NCBI RefSeq assembly: GCF_002575655.3
Contig: NC_053039.3
Span: 379,665,633 to 379,729,632 of the forward strand
DNA: 64,000 nt
Reading direction: 5' to 3'
Source of the DNA: Aegilops tauschii subsp. strangulata
Lineage: Eukaryota; Streptophyta; Magnoliopsida; Poales; Poaceae
Shown here piece after piece: positions 46,523 to 59,330 of the stretch (position 1 is its first letter; each line of letters starts with the position of its first letter). A program made the position numbers and the translations under genes. Under the pieces are notes generated by a model that was not told the origin of the DNA, did not search any database, and was given only the letters and a program-made list of their open reading frames with translations.

Positions 46523-48100
46523 TGATACGTCTCCAACGTATCTATAATTTTTTATTGTTACATGCTATATTATATTCTGTTTTGGATGTTTAATGGGCTT
46601 TATTATACACTTTTATATTATTTTTCGGACTAACCTATTAACCGGAGGCCAAGCCCAAATTGCTATTTTTTTGCCTATTTCAGTATTTCGAAGGAAAAGG
46701 ATATCAAACGGAGTCCAAACGGAATGAAACCTTCGGGAATGTGATTTTCCGAACAAACGTGATTCAGAGGAATTGGAGTGGACATCAAGCAACCGACGAG
46801 GAAGCCACAAGGTAGGGGGCGCCTACCCCCTGGGCCCTCCACCCTCATGGGCCCCTCGTGGCTCCACCGACCTACTTCTTCCTCCTATATACACCTATGT
46901 ACCACCAAACCATTGGGGAGCACCACGAAAACCTAATTCCACTGCCGCAACCTTCTGTACCTGTGAGATCCCATCTTTGGGCCTTTTCTGGCGCTCCGCC
47001 GGAGGGGGCATTGATCTTGGAGGGCTTCTACATCAACACCATAGCCTCTCCGATGATGTGTGAGTAGTTTACCTCAGACCTTCGGGTCCATAGTTATTAG
47101 CTAGATGGCTTCTTCTCTCTCTTTGTATCTCAATACAAAGTTCTCCTCGATTCTCTTGGAGATCTATTTGATGTAACTCTTCTTTTGCGGTGTGTTTATC
47201 GAGATCTGACGAATTGTGGGTTTATGATCCAGATTATCTATGAACAATATTTGAATCTTCTCTGAATTCTTTTATGTATGATTGGTTATCTTTTCTAGTC
47301 TCTTCGAATTATCAGTTTGGTTTGGCCTACTAGATTGATCTTTCTTGCAATGGGAGAAGTGCTTAGCTTTGGGTTTAATCTTGCGGTGTCCTTTCCCAGT
47401 GATAGCAGGGGCAGCAAGGCACGTATTGTATTGTTGCCATCGAGGATAAAAAGATGGGGTTTATATCATATTGCATGAGTTTATCCCTCTACATCATGTC
47501 ATCTTGCTTAAAGTGTTACTCTGTTCTTATGAACTTAATACTCTAGATTCATGCTGGATAGCGGTCGATGTGTGGAGTAATAGTAGTAGATGCAGGCAGG
47601 AGTCGGTCTACTTGTCACAGATGTGATGCCTACATACATGATCATACCTAGATATTCTCATAACTATGCTCAATTCTATCAATTGCTCGACAGTAATTCG
47701 TTTACCCATGTAATACTTATGCTCTTGAGAGAAGCCACTAGTGAAACCTATGGCCCCCGGGTCTATTTTCCATCATATTAATCTCCCAACAACAAGCTAT
47801 TTCTATTACCGTTTATTTTGCTTTCTTTACTTTTAGTCTTTATCATAAAAATACCAAAAATATTATCTTATCATCTATATCAGATCTCACTCTCGTAAGT
47901 AACCGTGAAGGGATTGACAACCCCTTTATCGCATTGGTTGTGAGGTTCTTATTTGTTTGTGTAGGTGCGTGGGACTCGAGCATGGTCTCCTACTGGATTG
48001 ATACCTTGGTTCTCAAAAACTAAGGAAAATACTTACGCTACTTTACTGCATCACCCTTTCCTCTTCAAGGGAAAACCAACGCAGTGCTCAAGAGGTAGCA
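46523..48100 (+). repeat. Element S LTR1
   Basis: 1578 bp, TGATACG to GGTAGCA. It contains a TATA-like tatatacac at about 46886-46895, in a segment missing from LTR2. Confidence 0.8.
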
Positions 48101-48111
48101 AGAAGGATTTC

Positions 48112-48129
48112 TGGCGCCGTTGCCGAGGA
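48112..48129 (+). promoter_or_regulatory. PBS of element S
   Basis: TGGCGCCGTTGCCGAGGA lies 11 bases after LTR1. TGGCGCCGTTGCCGGGGA is the PBS typical of Athila-group elements. Confidence 0.75.
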
Positions 48130-48300
48130 GTCCACGCACAAGTCAAGACATACCAAGTACCCATCACAAACTCTTATCCCTCGCATTACATTATTTGCCA
48201 TTTGCCTCTCGTTTTCCTCTCCCCCACTTCACCCTTGCTGTTTTATTCTCCCTCTCTTTCTGTTTTCTTTCTTCTCGTGATTATTGAGTTTTCTGCCACT

Positions 48301-49145
48301 ATGTCTGAATTTGAGGAGGTTATCGTTAATGAAGGCAATAATAATAACATGGGAAACTTTGATGCTTTCGATGATCCTCTTGAGGAACCTACTATCTTGC
48401 ATACTAAAAAGTTTCGAGTCGGTAGCGGTAATATTATTGGGAAAGGAGTTATTCAAGATTTCTTTACTTGTGCCGGTGCTTTGCCCATCATGGGTGGCTC
48501 TATTCTTCATAGAACTAGTAGCCTTGCGGATGCGATATCTTTGCTCGTAGTTGAACTTGAAGACAATTTCTTCATATGCGTCCTTGCATACAAAGAATTT
48601 TCCTAGAATTTTCTAATATTGAGCACTCTTCTATTAAGCGTGCCGCTACTATCTTTTTGGCTCATGAGTTCAGATTCATAATGAAAGAGGCTAAAGAATT
48701 TTTTGCGCACTACAGGGTGGATGCTGGTCGTCCTCCCATAGAAGCTATCCTTTTTAACCAAGAAGACATAATGCGTTTACAATCTTTGGATCATGTTGCT
48801 TATAATGAGAATCTTAGAAAAAAGGTTCCAGCCGATGTTCTAATTGATAGAATTTCAGAACTTAATGATGATTTTGCCATTCAGAATAATGGGTTAGGTT
48901 TTTCTCTTGAACAAAGGCTTGTGACTTTTTGCCAAAAGAATGCTTGTAATGATGAATTGGTTGTGCAATATAAGGGGCCAAAGGAGGAACCCATACCTCC
49001 CGAGATTGATCTTGGGGACTTTTGTCCCATTAAATTTAGCCCTTTTGATTATTTTTGCTTGCCTCAAAGAAAACTTGCTGCTGAACGTAGAGAATATGAG
49101 AGAAGTTTTCATGATTTGCCTTATCATTATTATGGCAACACTTAG
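48301..49145 (+). pseudogene. gag: Element S gag, frameshifted
   Basis: Starts MSEFEEVIVNEGNNNN at 48301 and is open for about 102 codons. The remaining gag-like sequence (EHSSIKRAATIFLAHEFRF to HDLPYHYYGNT at 49145) is in another frame, so a 1- or 2-base shift lies near 48575-48605. About 281 codons in all, short for gag, with no zinc knuckle seen. It resembles the single protein of Sabrina-like elements as I recall them; function unproven. Confidence 0.6.
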
Positions 49146-51143
49146 ATCTATCCTCGCTTTTATGCCTAGCTAGGGGCGTTAAACGATAGCGCCTGTTGGG
49201 AGGCAACCCAATTTTATTTTAGTTTTTTGATTTTTGCTTCTGTTTAGGAATAAATCTTTGATCTAGCCTCTTGTTAGATTTGTTTTTGTGTTTTAATTAG
49301 TGTTTGTGCCAAGTTAAACCTATAGGATCTTCTTGGATGATAGTTATTTGATCCTGCTGAAAATTCCAGAAACTTTCTGTTCGCGAATACAATTGTTTAA
49401 AATCACCAGAACGTGATAAAATATTGATTCCAATTGCAGCAGATCAATAAGTAAATTATCTAGGTCGTCCTATTTTGGTAGATTTTTCTGGGTTCCAGAA
49501 GTTTGCGTTAGTTACAGATTACTACAGACTGTTCTGTTTTTGACAGATTCTGTTTTTCGTGTGTTGTTTGCTTATTTTGATTAATCTATGGCTAGTAAAA
49601 TAGTTTATAAACCATAGAGAAGTTGGAATACAGTAGGTTTAACACCAATATAAATAAATAATGAGTTCATTACAGTACCTTGAAGTGGTGTTTTGTTTTC
49701 TTTCGCTAACGGAGCTCACGAGATTTTCTGTTAAGTTTTGTGTTGTGAAGTTTTTAAGTTTTGCGTAAGGATTTGATGGATTATGGAACAAGGAGTGGCA
49801 AGAGCCTAATCTTGGGGATGCCCCGGAAGGCATCCCCTCTTTCGTCTTCGTCCATCGGTAACTTTACTTGGAGCTATATTTTTATTCACCACATGATAAG
49901 TGTTTTTCTTGGAGCGTCTTGTATGATTTGAGTCTTTGCTTTTAGTTTACCACAATCATCCTTTCTGTACACACCTTTTGAGAGAGACACACATGATTCG
50001 GAATTTATTAGAATACTCTTTGTGCTTCACTTATATCTTTTGAGCTATATAGTTTTTGCTCTAGTGCTTCACTTATATGTTTTAGAGCACGGCGGTGGTT
50101 TTGTTTTATAGAAACTATTGTTCTCTCATGCTTCACTTATATTATTTTGAGAGTCCTACAAAACAGCATGGTAATTTGCTTAAATTGAGAAGGTAGTCCT
50201 AAGATGATAGGTATCCAAGATTAGTAAAAACTTTCTTATAAGTGCGTTGAATACTGAGAGAAGTTTGATGCTTGATGATTGTTTTGAGATATGGAGGTAG
50301 TGATATTAAAGTTGTGCTAGTTGAGTAGTTGTGAATTTGAGAAATACTTGTGTTGAAGTTTGCAAGTCCCGTAGCATGCACGTATGGTAAAGTTGTGTAG
50401 CAAATTTGAAACATGAGGTGTTCTTTGATTGTCCTCCTTATGAGTGGCGGTCGGGGAAGAGCGATGGTCTTTTCCTACCAATCTATCCCCCTAGGAGCAT
50501 GCGCGTAGTGCTTGGTTTTTGATGACTTGTAGATTTGCAATAAGTATGTGAGTTCTTTATGACTAATGTTGAGTCCATGGATTATACGCACTCTCACCTT
50601 TCCATCATTGCTAGCCTCTTCAGTACCGTGCATTGCCCTTTCTCACCTTGAGAGTTGGTGCAAACTTCGCCGGTGCATCCAAACCCCGTGATACGATACG
50701 CTCTATCACACATAAACCTCCTTATATCTTCCTCAAAACAGCCACCATACCTACCTATTATGGCATTTCCATAGCCATTCCGAGATATATTGCCATGCAA
50801 CTTTCCACCGTTCCGTTTATCATGACACGTTTCATCATTGTCATATTGCCTTGCATGATCATGTAGTTGACATCGTATTTGTGGCGAAGCCACCATGCAT
50901 ATTATTCATACATGTCACTCTTGATTCATTGCCTATCCCGGTACACCGCCGGAGGCATTCATATAGAGTCATATTTTGTTCTAGTATCGAGTTGTAATCA
51001 TTGAGTTGTAAATAACAGAAGTGTCATGATCATCATTCATAGAGCATTGTCCCCAAAAAAAGAGAAAGGCCAAATAAAAAAGGAAAGGCCCAAAAAAAGA
51101 AATAAAAAAAGAAAATAAAGAAGGGACAATGCTACTATCCATA
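49146..51143 (+). other. Element S 3' non-coding domain
   Basis: Nearly 2 kb without a supported gene. It begins with a block typical of such elements (ctagctaggggcgttaaacg, cctgttgggaggcaaccc) and ends with an A-rich stretch of aaaaagaaa motifs (51050-51125) near where a PPT would be expected. Confidence 0.55.
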
Positions 51144-51302
51144 TCCGTGCTCAAACTCAAGCGCACGACCCATCTCGTCCTCTAGCGCGGGGGCTGTAGG
51201 CGGGGCCCGAAGCGGCACGCCCCCTCCCGGCAGGGGGCTGGGGGCTGGCGCACGCCAGGAGGCCAGGCACCACGTCGTCCTGACGGAGATGGAGACGGTG
51301 CT
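51144..51302. repeat. Second copy of the 158-bp flank of element S
   Basis: Matches 46365-46522 (part of the antisense gene of element C) at about 92% by eye and ends, like it, directly at an S LTR. The differences show the duplication is not recent. Confidence 0.85.
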
Positions 51303-52752
51303 TGATACGTCTCCAACGTATCTATAATTTTTTATTGTTCCATGCTATATTATATTCTGTTTTGGATGTTTAATGGGCTTTATTACACACTTCTATATTA
51401 TTTTTGGGACTAACCTATTAACCGGAGGCCTAGCCCAAATTGCTGCTTTTTTGCCTATTTCAGTATTTCGAAGGAAAAGGATATCACAGGAGTCCAAACG
51501 GAATGAAACCTTCAGGAACATGATTTTCGGAACAAACGTGATCTAGAGGACTTGGAGTGGACGTCAAGCAACTGACGAGGAAGCCACGAGGTAGGGGCGC
51601 GCCTACCCCCCTAGGCGCGCCCTCCACCCTCGTGGGCCCCTCGTGGCTCCGTCGGAGGGGGCATTGATCACGGAGGGCTTCTACATCAACACCATAGCCT
51701 CTCCGATGATGTGTGAGTAGTTTACCTCAGACCTTCGGGTCCATAGTTATTAGCTAGATGGCTTATTCTCTCTCTTTGGATCTCAATACAAAGTTCTCCT
51801 CGATTCTCTTGGAGATCTATTTGATGTAACTCTTCTTTTGCGGTGTGTTTATCGAGATCTGACGAATTGTGGGTTTATGATCCAGATTATCTATGAACAA
51901 TATTTGAATCTTCTCTGAATTCTTTTATGTATGATTGGTTATCTTTTCTAGTCTCTTCGAATTATCAGTTTGGTTTGGCCTACTAGATTGATCTTTCTTG
52001 CAATGGGAGAAGTGCTTAGCTTTGGGTTTAATCTTGCGGTGTCCTTTCCCAGTGATAGCAGGGGCAGCAAGGCACGTATTGTATTGTTGCCATCGAGGAT
52101 AAAAAGATGGGGTTTATATCATATTGCATGAGTTTATCCCTCTACATCATGTCATCTTGCTTAAAGTGTTACTCTGTTCTTATGAACTTAATACTCTAGA
52201 TTCATGCTGGATAGCGGTCGATGTGTGGAGTAATAGTAGTAGATGCAGGCAGGAGTCGGTCTACTTGTCACAGATGTGATGCCTAGATACATGATCATAC
52301 CTAGATATTCTCATAACTATGCTCAATTCTATCAATTGCTCGATAGTAATTCGTTTACCCATGTAATACTTATGCTCTTGAGAGAAGCCACTAGTGAAAC
52401 CTATGGCCCCCGGGTCTATTTTCCATCATATTAATCTCCCAACAACAAGCTATTTCTATTACCGTTTATTTTGCTTTCTTTACTTTTAGTCTTTACATAA
52501 AAATACCAAAAATATTATCTTATCATCTCTATCAGATCTCACTCTCGTAAGTGACCGTGAAGGGATTGACAACCCCTTTATCACGTTGCTTGCGAGGTTC
52601 TTATTTGTTTGTGTAGGTGCGTGGTACTCGAGCGTCATCTCCTACTGGATTGATACCTTGGTTCTCAAAAACTGAGGGGAATACTTACGCTACTTTACTG
52701 CATCACCCTTTCCTCTTCAAGGGAAAACCAACGTAGTGCTCAAGAGGTAGCA
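51303..52752 (+). repeat. Element S LTR2, promoter-deleted
   Basis: 1450 bp. Lacks the segment corresponding to 46866-46997 of LTR1 (about 132 bp, including the TATA-like motif). The deletion is flanked in LTR1 by gctcc direct repeats. Confidence 0.8.
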
Positions 52753-53657
52753 GTCCTCAAGGAACCGCCTGGACCCCCAGAGCCTCCCGAGGCTCAGGGC
52801 CCCGATGGCTCGTGAGGAGCGACCCCTTCGCCGCGTACCTTCAGCTGCCCCAACATCCCTTCATCAACAGAACCAGGTGACATTTTCCAAGTTTATTTAG
52901 CTGGGAGCGCCCCCCGGGCTGCATCATTCCTAGGCCACGTGGGTCCTTCCCTGTGGCATGTATCCCTTTTCATGTCTTTAGCTTACCTTGCTGGGGGCGC
53001 CCCTCGGGCTGCATTATCCCCAAGCCGGTCGGGCCTGACCCAGTGGCATGTGTCTTCCCTACATTAACTTAAGCTAGTATGTTTTCCATGCTTAACCTAC
53101 CTATGACTATCACCTGCTTGATTCTCACCCACCACGGGGGCTACTCATGCTGGCACGACGCTTGTGCTTGGGCCCGTCCCTGCAACATCGAAAAATCTGA
53201 GTGGTCGAGCTCTGACTCGCGGCACGCCCCGCGCACGTCACCTCACCAGGCCCTCAGTGCCTTCATCTCTTCACGGAGCAACCGGCGGCAGACCGGCAAC
53301 CAAATGGCAAACTGTGTCTCTCCTTGTGCTGGCTCGCAGGAATCTCCTGAAGATGCCGGCAGGCGGAACCGCGAGCTCCCTCTTCCCCCATGCAATCCGC
53401 TTGCGCCCTAAAAGGGGGGCTCCTGAGCATCGCGACTCAAGAGCTCCTACTGGCTCTCCAGCCCTCACCCCCTGGCCTTGACCATGGCACGCGACCTGGC
53501 ATACCAGCGGCGGCTGAGCTCGCTTGAGGGCTGGGACCTGAGGACGTAGAGCACGAAGGAGAGCGTGGAGAAGGGGGGAGGCTCGCATGGACCTGGCTTA
53601 GCTGTGCTTCGGACGCCTATACACGAATCTGGCGCATCATGAGGAATCGACCCCCGA
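52753..53657. other. Element C internal segment between S and D
   Basis: Two ~85 bp tandem units share gctgggNgcgccccNcgggctgcat and tggcatgt motifs (about 52900 and 52990). 53400-53590 is related to 62775-62930. Without homologues I cannot say whether part of it encoded the antisense gene N-terminus. Confidence 0.4.
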
Positions 53658-54128
53658 TGTCGGTGTCAAAACTGGCGGATCTCGGGTAGGGGGTCCCGAA
53701 CTGTGCGTCTAAGGCGGATGGTAACAGGAGGCGGGGGACACAATGTTTACCCAGGTTCGGGCCCTCTCGATGGAGGTAATACCCTACTTCCTGCTTGATT
53801 GATCTTGACGATATGAGTACTACAAGAGTTGATCTACCACGAGATCGTAGAGGCTAAACCCTAGAAGCTATCCTATGATTATGATTGTTGTTGTCCTACG
53901 GACTAAACCCTCCGGTTTATATAGACACCGGAGAGGGCTAGGGCTACACAGAGTCGGTTACAAGGGAGGAGATCTACATATCCGTATTGCCAAGCTTGCC
54001 TTCCATGCAAAGGAGAGTCCCATCCGGACACGGGACGAAGTCTGGAGTCTTGTATCTTCATAGTCCAACAGTCCGGCTAAAGTATATAGTCCGGCTGTCC
54101 GAGGACCCCCTAATCCAGGACTCCCTCA
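53658..54128 (-). repeat. Element D 3' LTR
   Basis: Pairs with 62182-62652. A TATA motif read on the minus strand (CTATATAAAC) lies at 53917-53926. The minus-strand PPT TTCAGGGGCTAC adjoins it (54129-54140). Confidence 0.9.
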
Positions 54129-54683
54129 GTAGCCCCTGAACCAGGCTTCAATGTCGATGAGTCCGGCGCGCAGATTGTCTTCGGCATTGCAAAGGCGGGT
54201 TCCTCCTCCGAATACTCCATAGAAGATTTTGGAACAGAAGGGTCGTGTCCGGCTCTGCAAAATAAATTCCACATACCACCGTAGAGAGTATAATATTCCA
54301 CAAATCTAATCTCCTAACAAGTTTCATAGCGTGACATCACGCCACGGCCCGGTCATTATTCGAACCGTTGTTTCCTAACCAGCTACTGCACATATTGCGA
54401 GGCGGTTTTCTTGGCACGTCTTGTCGAAGCAGAGATCGTGTCCCCTTATCACGGGATTCTCATCAATACGGGTGTGGGTAACCCAACCGTGCCATCAATT
54501 ACGGCGCTCGAGGAATAAGCGAGTTTACCAGGCAGGTGGGGAGGCGCATAGTTTCTTCCGCCCTTATAAAGGGACAAGGATTCATCTTTTTCACCCACGC
54601 CTTCTTCTTCCTTGCTCACCCATTCCTGCGCACTTGAGCTCCAGCGCCCAAGTCCGCATTTTCTCCTCGAAACCACTCCAAGC
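54129..54683 (+). promoter_or_regulatory. Promoter and leader of element D antisense gene
   Basis: A plus-strand TATA box, ttataaag (54564-54571), is followed by a pyrimidine-rich leader (cttcttcttccttgctcaccc) and the start codon at 54684. The layout matches TatA (TATA at 2585). Confidence 0.55.
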
Positions 54684-57626
54684 ATGTCCGGAGCGGGAGG
54701 CAAGTGGATGGTCTCCTCCGTGATGGAGGAGGACATTACAAAGCTCCGAGGAGCCGGATACCTGGCCATGGATATCGCGCACCGGCTACCAGATGCGGGG
54801 CAGATCGTCCGTACTCCAGAACCCCATGAGAGGGTGGTATTTCTTACCCACTTCGTCCGCGGACTGGGATTTCCCCTCTACCCATTTGTCCGTGGGCTCA
54901 TGTTCTACTACGGGCTGGACTTTCACGATCTGGCCCCCAATTTCATCCTCAACATCTCGGCGTTTATCGTGTGTGCGAGGCTTTCCTCCGCATCAAGCCC
55001 CACTTCGGCCTGTGGCTGAAGACCTTTAACGTTAAACCGAAGGTGGTGGTCGGCCAGCAAGCGGAGTGCGGAGGCGCCATGGTGGGCAAAATGCCCAACG
55101 TCACCTGGCTCGAAGGCTCCTATGTGGGGACCGTAAAGGGGCGGCAATCGGGGTGGTTCTACATCATCGAGCCGCGCGACACCAACTGGGTGGCGGCTCC
55201 CGAATTTTGATCCGGAATCCCCATGCGGCTCACCTCCTGGAAAAAGAAGGGCCTATCCTGGGGTTCATCGGTGGAGCTGACCGTACTCCAGACCTGCGTC
55301 AAAAACATGATAAGCAAGAAAATCAAGCTTGTCAATGTGGTCCAAGTCATGCTCTTCCGTCGGATCCTCCCGTGTCAAAGACGGGCATTCAATTTGTGGG
55401 AGTTCGACCCGGCTAAGCACCAGACACTGCGAGAGCTCTTTGACACGACGCACAAGGACGTCTGGAAGGTGTTGTTCAAGGGTGCCGAGGTACCTCCTCC
55501 CCTTACCGAGGACCACAGACTCAGCGCAAAGCGCCCTGCCAATCCGGTAAGTTTTTCACATCTCACAAGATGTTCCTTTCCCCAGTATAACTATGTGAAG
55601 GAACTGAGCCTCCACGCCATTTTAACAGGACTAGGTAGCGACAGCGGAGCAGATCGATTGTCCAGCCCCCCTGTCCGAAGATCCAGCAGATGCTCTCCTA
55701 ACGGAGATGCTGGTTCCGGTGCCTTATGAGGTGCCGGAGAAGAAGGCCAAAAAGAAGGCCACGGGGACCAGGAAGGGTCTCCGGCGCAAGGTTATATCGG
55801 ACTCATCGTCCAAAAACACCGAGGCGCACTCCTCCCACGAAAACGAGGAGGAGGAAGAGAAAAGTTCTCCCCCCCCCCAGCCGGGGGGATTGGAAAAGGA
55901 AGGCCGCCCCATTAGGGGAGGCCGAAGGGTCCAAGAAGGGAAGGACCCTCCTCCCAGACTGCTCCATGACGGCCGCTTTCAGCGACGAGGAGTGGTTACC
56001 CAGGGACAAGCCCCTGGCAAAGTCGTGAGTATCCGGATACCATAATAATTCTTGGTACGTTTTATTGTACTGCTTCTTATCATGCCAAACATGATTATGC
56101 AGTCCATCCCGAGCCTGTATCGACGTATCTTCGTCGGATGATTCTTTGGGCCCGTCGGATATGAACATCGATTCACTCCCAACCGCCTTCTCCCCCCGCC
56201 CTACGGATGACAGCGAGGTTTTGTCTCAAAGGGAACTGAGCCAAGGGGAGACAGTTTCGGAGGCGCCCCAAGGCGATATTCCAGGCGCTGGGCGCACGAG
56301 GGGCAAGACTCCCCTGGGCCCTGACGCTGGGGGCGGCAAGTCTAGCCCCAAGCCGAATACGGCACCGGAACCTCCAGTGGTTCCGGATTCTGTTAGGCAA
56401 CCCCTCGCTAAGGGGGGCAAGTCGTCTGTGCCAATGGCCTCTGTCCATCCAGAGGCATCGGACAACTTGCTGGAAGCGCTTCACGGCGCTTCCATCAACG
56501 AAGAGCACCGCACTATTATGAGTGCGGTACTCAAGAAGGCTTCTAAGAGCGGACTGACTGAAGCCTGTGCTAGCCTCCTAACCGGCTTTGAGGTAAGTAA
56601 TCAGATTGTGTCTATGTGAATAAGCAGGCTTCACTGTAGGCCGCCGCCGCTCGTACTGCGGAGGTCGCCGCACTGAAGCGGGACCTTGAGCGGTCCAAGG
56701 AAGAGCTCGGCCTTACCAAGAGGCAGCTCGAAGAGAACAAAGGTAAGTGACACCCCGTCTGAATATTGATAAAGGAAAATGTGGTTTTTGAATAACAGGA
56801 TCGTCATGAATTTTGCTTGGAGCCATGACCGAAGTGGCGGCCCTGAAGAAGGCGTTGTCCGAGGCTGAAGACAAAGCGGCCAAGGAGCGGATCGAGCAAG
56901 AGAAGCAAGAAGCCCGAGTCGGCGAGGTGCAGCAAGAGCTCCTTGGAGCGTGACTCTAAGACGCAAGGGTCCGAGCTTGCGAAGGCCCTCGAAAACACAC
57001 AACATGCCAGGGCCGAAGCCCAAAAAGCCCTCCAGGAAATTGAGGCGGTTAAGAAGATAGTGGCGGGTAAGGCATTCATTATGCAAAGCAGGCATGTGAA
57101 GGAAACTTTCTTTTTACTTACCCGAGTTCAGAGCTCTCCAGGAGCGTTCGCAGATCTACCCTGCAGTGTGTCGGATGCCGCAGAGTTCTACCGGGCCGAG
57201 GAGGGGAGCTCGACGGAAAAGTTGTTCTGGTCTCAGTATACTGGGACCGAACATTCGGTGCCCCTGAGCGACCAGTTGAAGCAACTGGTCGAGCTGCACA
57301 AGGCGGCCCAACTGGCCATGAGGGGTCTCATAGTCCGGATGTGGCCTGGCGAGCCCCTGCCTGGCAGCTACTTCGGCCTGGTGAGGCGGCTTGTGAATGC
57401 ATGGCCCCGGTTTGAAGTCATAAAGCGGTCCATCTGCATTGAAGGTGCGCGCAGGGCTTTTGCCCGGGCAAAAGTGCACTGGGCGAAGCTGGACGCCGAA
57501 AAGCTAGTGAAGGAGGGGCCGCTGGAGGGCAAGGAGCATCGCCACCCCGAAAAGTATTATGACAGTGTCCTGAAGGGTGCTCGCCTTGTGGCGGAGGAAT
57601 GTGCTAAGGATGTAATATTTGAATGA
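54684..57626 (+). pseudogene. Element D antisense accessory gene, broken
   Basis: Starts MSGAGGKWMVSS at 54684. The PF04195-like N-terminus (FVRGLGFPLYPFVRGLMFYYGLDF, LRIKPHFGLWLKTF) is broken by a shift near 54965-54975 and by TGA at 55208-55210. The exon ends at a donor after 55547; the next begins at about 55629 and carries TAG at 55632-55634. A C-run near 55869-55878 shifts frame. Later parts are a Lys-rich stretch, a Ser/Pro/Asp linker (56146-56592, donor gtaagt), a coiled coil (56640-56742 and 56822-57060) and a conserved C-terminal block to TGA at 57624-57626. Domain order is that of the TatA antisense gene. Confidence 0.7.
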
Positions 57627-58820
57627 ATGTACTCATGTGATCCTGTAATATGAAACGAGTTCATGTGTGCTATGCAACGCTTTGTTAATTTAAAATATTA
57701 CCTTCTGTGCGGCCGTTTACAAAATCTGAGAGTTGGCCAGTCGTCGGCTTCTGCCCCCATGTAACTAGTACTGAGGTGTTCGGGATAAACCTGAGCACTC
57801 TTTATCCCAATTTTGGGTCCTTCGAAGGAGGTGTTCAGCACAACGAACCAGGCAGTCGGACTATAAAGCTTTATCACTCTCACTTAGCCATAGAAGTCTA
57901 CAATTTTAAATTTTGGCGAAGCCCCTAGTATTCGGAAGACCGAATTTTGGGCGCTATATACGCCTAAGTCGGGCAAGGCCGACTCCTCGCCCGAAGCGGA
58001 AGAAGTCTTTAAGGACTTGAGACCTCTCAAACAGCGACCAGCTCTCGCCTCATCATGACAGTCAGTTTTCGGCTTTCTCTACTGAGGTGCTCATCTGGAA
58101 GAACTGGGACACAATCGCAGTAGTTCTCCCAGTGCTACCTTAGCCGATATAGCGGAACGTAAGGTACCAAAACATGGGAGCCGGGCAAACCCAACTATTG
58201 ACCCAAGACATGATTCGGAGCTAATGCATATAATGCTATAAGTTCGGGGTGCCGCACTGTCGAAAGTGTTCAGACTTTTCACGCCGTGTTATGGGGTATA
58301 CTGAAGCCCCTGGCGCACTGGTCGTACCAGAATGTACGGGTGCAATTTGTCTTAAAATAAGCAAACAAGGAAAAAGGAAATGCAATAATAGACTAACGCT
58401 ATGCATTGTTATTTAAATAATAAGTCAAAGCGTATGGATACAAGTAGTGCAATAAGCAAAAAAATAGGACTATTTGACATGTCCTATCCAAGGGCAGGCT
58501 GCGTATGGGTATGTAAAACTGGTATTCGATCGTTATCAGAGACCACCTGGGGATTCCCTTGTACGTCAGAGTGTCTTGCTTCCTTGGTATTTCCTTCCCG
58601 CAATGAGTCAACAATCAGACTACCGGAGAGGTCTTCCAGAGAGTAAGGTCCTGAAAGAGAAAAAATGATAAAGGTATACGTGCCCTAGGGCGGTTGAGCC
58701 GCATTGTGGGTCGTGCCATAGCCGTGCCTCCGCCTATGCCCATGGTATCTTGAGTGCGTAGTTATGTACGCACGGCACATATTTCGCCGCTTGACTGGGA
58801 CTATGATGGAGGCCAAATTG
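57627..58820. other. Region between convergent D genes, pol deletion
   Basis: About 1.2 kb with no ORF of note where pol should lie. Poly(A) signals for both convergent transcripts may be here. The protease stop at 58821 is followed on the minus strand by unrelated sequence, so the pol deletion breakpoint is probably close to it. Confidence 0.5.
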
Positions 58821-59330
58821 CTATCCGAGCTTTGAACGTGCCTGGAGATCCTGTTGCAGGTTACTCCGGACTCGCTTGAAGGTGTCCGGCGGCCTTTTCA
58901 TCAAATTGGCGGTTGGCCTCAGAAGGCTGCTTTGTGCTTCCGCTGCGAGGGCTGCAGTGTGCTCCTCCGTGCGGAGCGAGTGTTCTGTGTTTCCATTAAC
59001 TGTTATAACTCTGCGGGGTCCTGGCATTTTCAGCTTGAGGTACGCATAATGCGGTACCGCGTTGAATCTAGCAAATGATGTTCGTCCGAGTAGTGCGTGA
59101 TAGCCACTACGGAAGGGGATGATATCGAAGATTATTTCCTCGCTTCGGAAGTTGTCCGGAGATCCGAAGACCACTTCGAGTGTGATTGAACCCGTGCAAC
59201 AGGCTTCTACACCTGGTATGACACCCTTGAAGGTGGTTTTTGTGGGTTTGATCCTCGAGGGGTCTATACCCATTTTGCGCACTTTGTCCTGATAAAGCAG
59301 GTTCTGGCTGCTGCCACCGTCCATAAGGAC
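58821..59330 (-). pseudogene. Element D protease
   Basis: Begins after the TGA at 59331-59333 with VLMDGGSSQNLLYQDKV, the DGGSS active site seen also in TatA, and continues with YHALLGRTSFARFNAVPHYAYLKLKMPG. It shares the gag frame. It stops at 58821 with no RT after it. Confidence 0.8.

Larger units (their letters stand above)
46523..52752 (+). mobile_element. Element S, Athila/Sabrina-like, gag only
   Basis: LTR1 46523-48100, PBS at 48112, a small gag, about 2 kb of non-coding DNA and LTR2 51303-52752. No pol is present, as I recall for Sabrina-type elements. The ends are irregular: a copy of the 158 bp of host DNA found left of LTR1 also sits left of LTR2, and no TSD is visible after 52752 (gtcct versus ggtgt). 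This is not a simple insertion. Confidence 0.65.
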
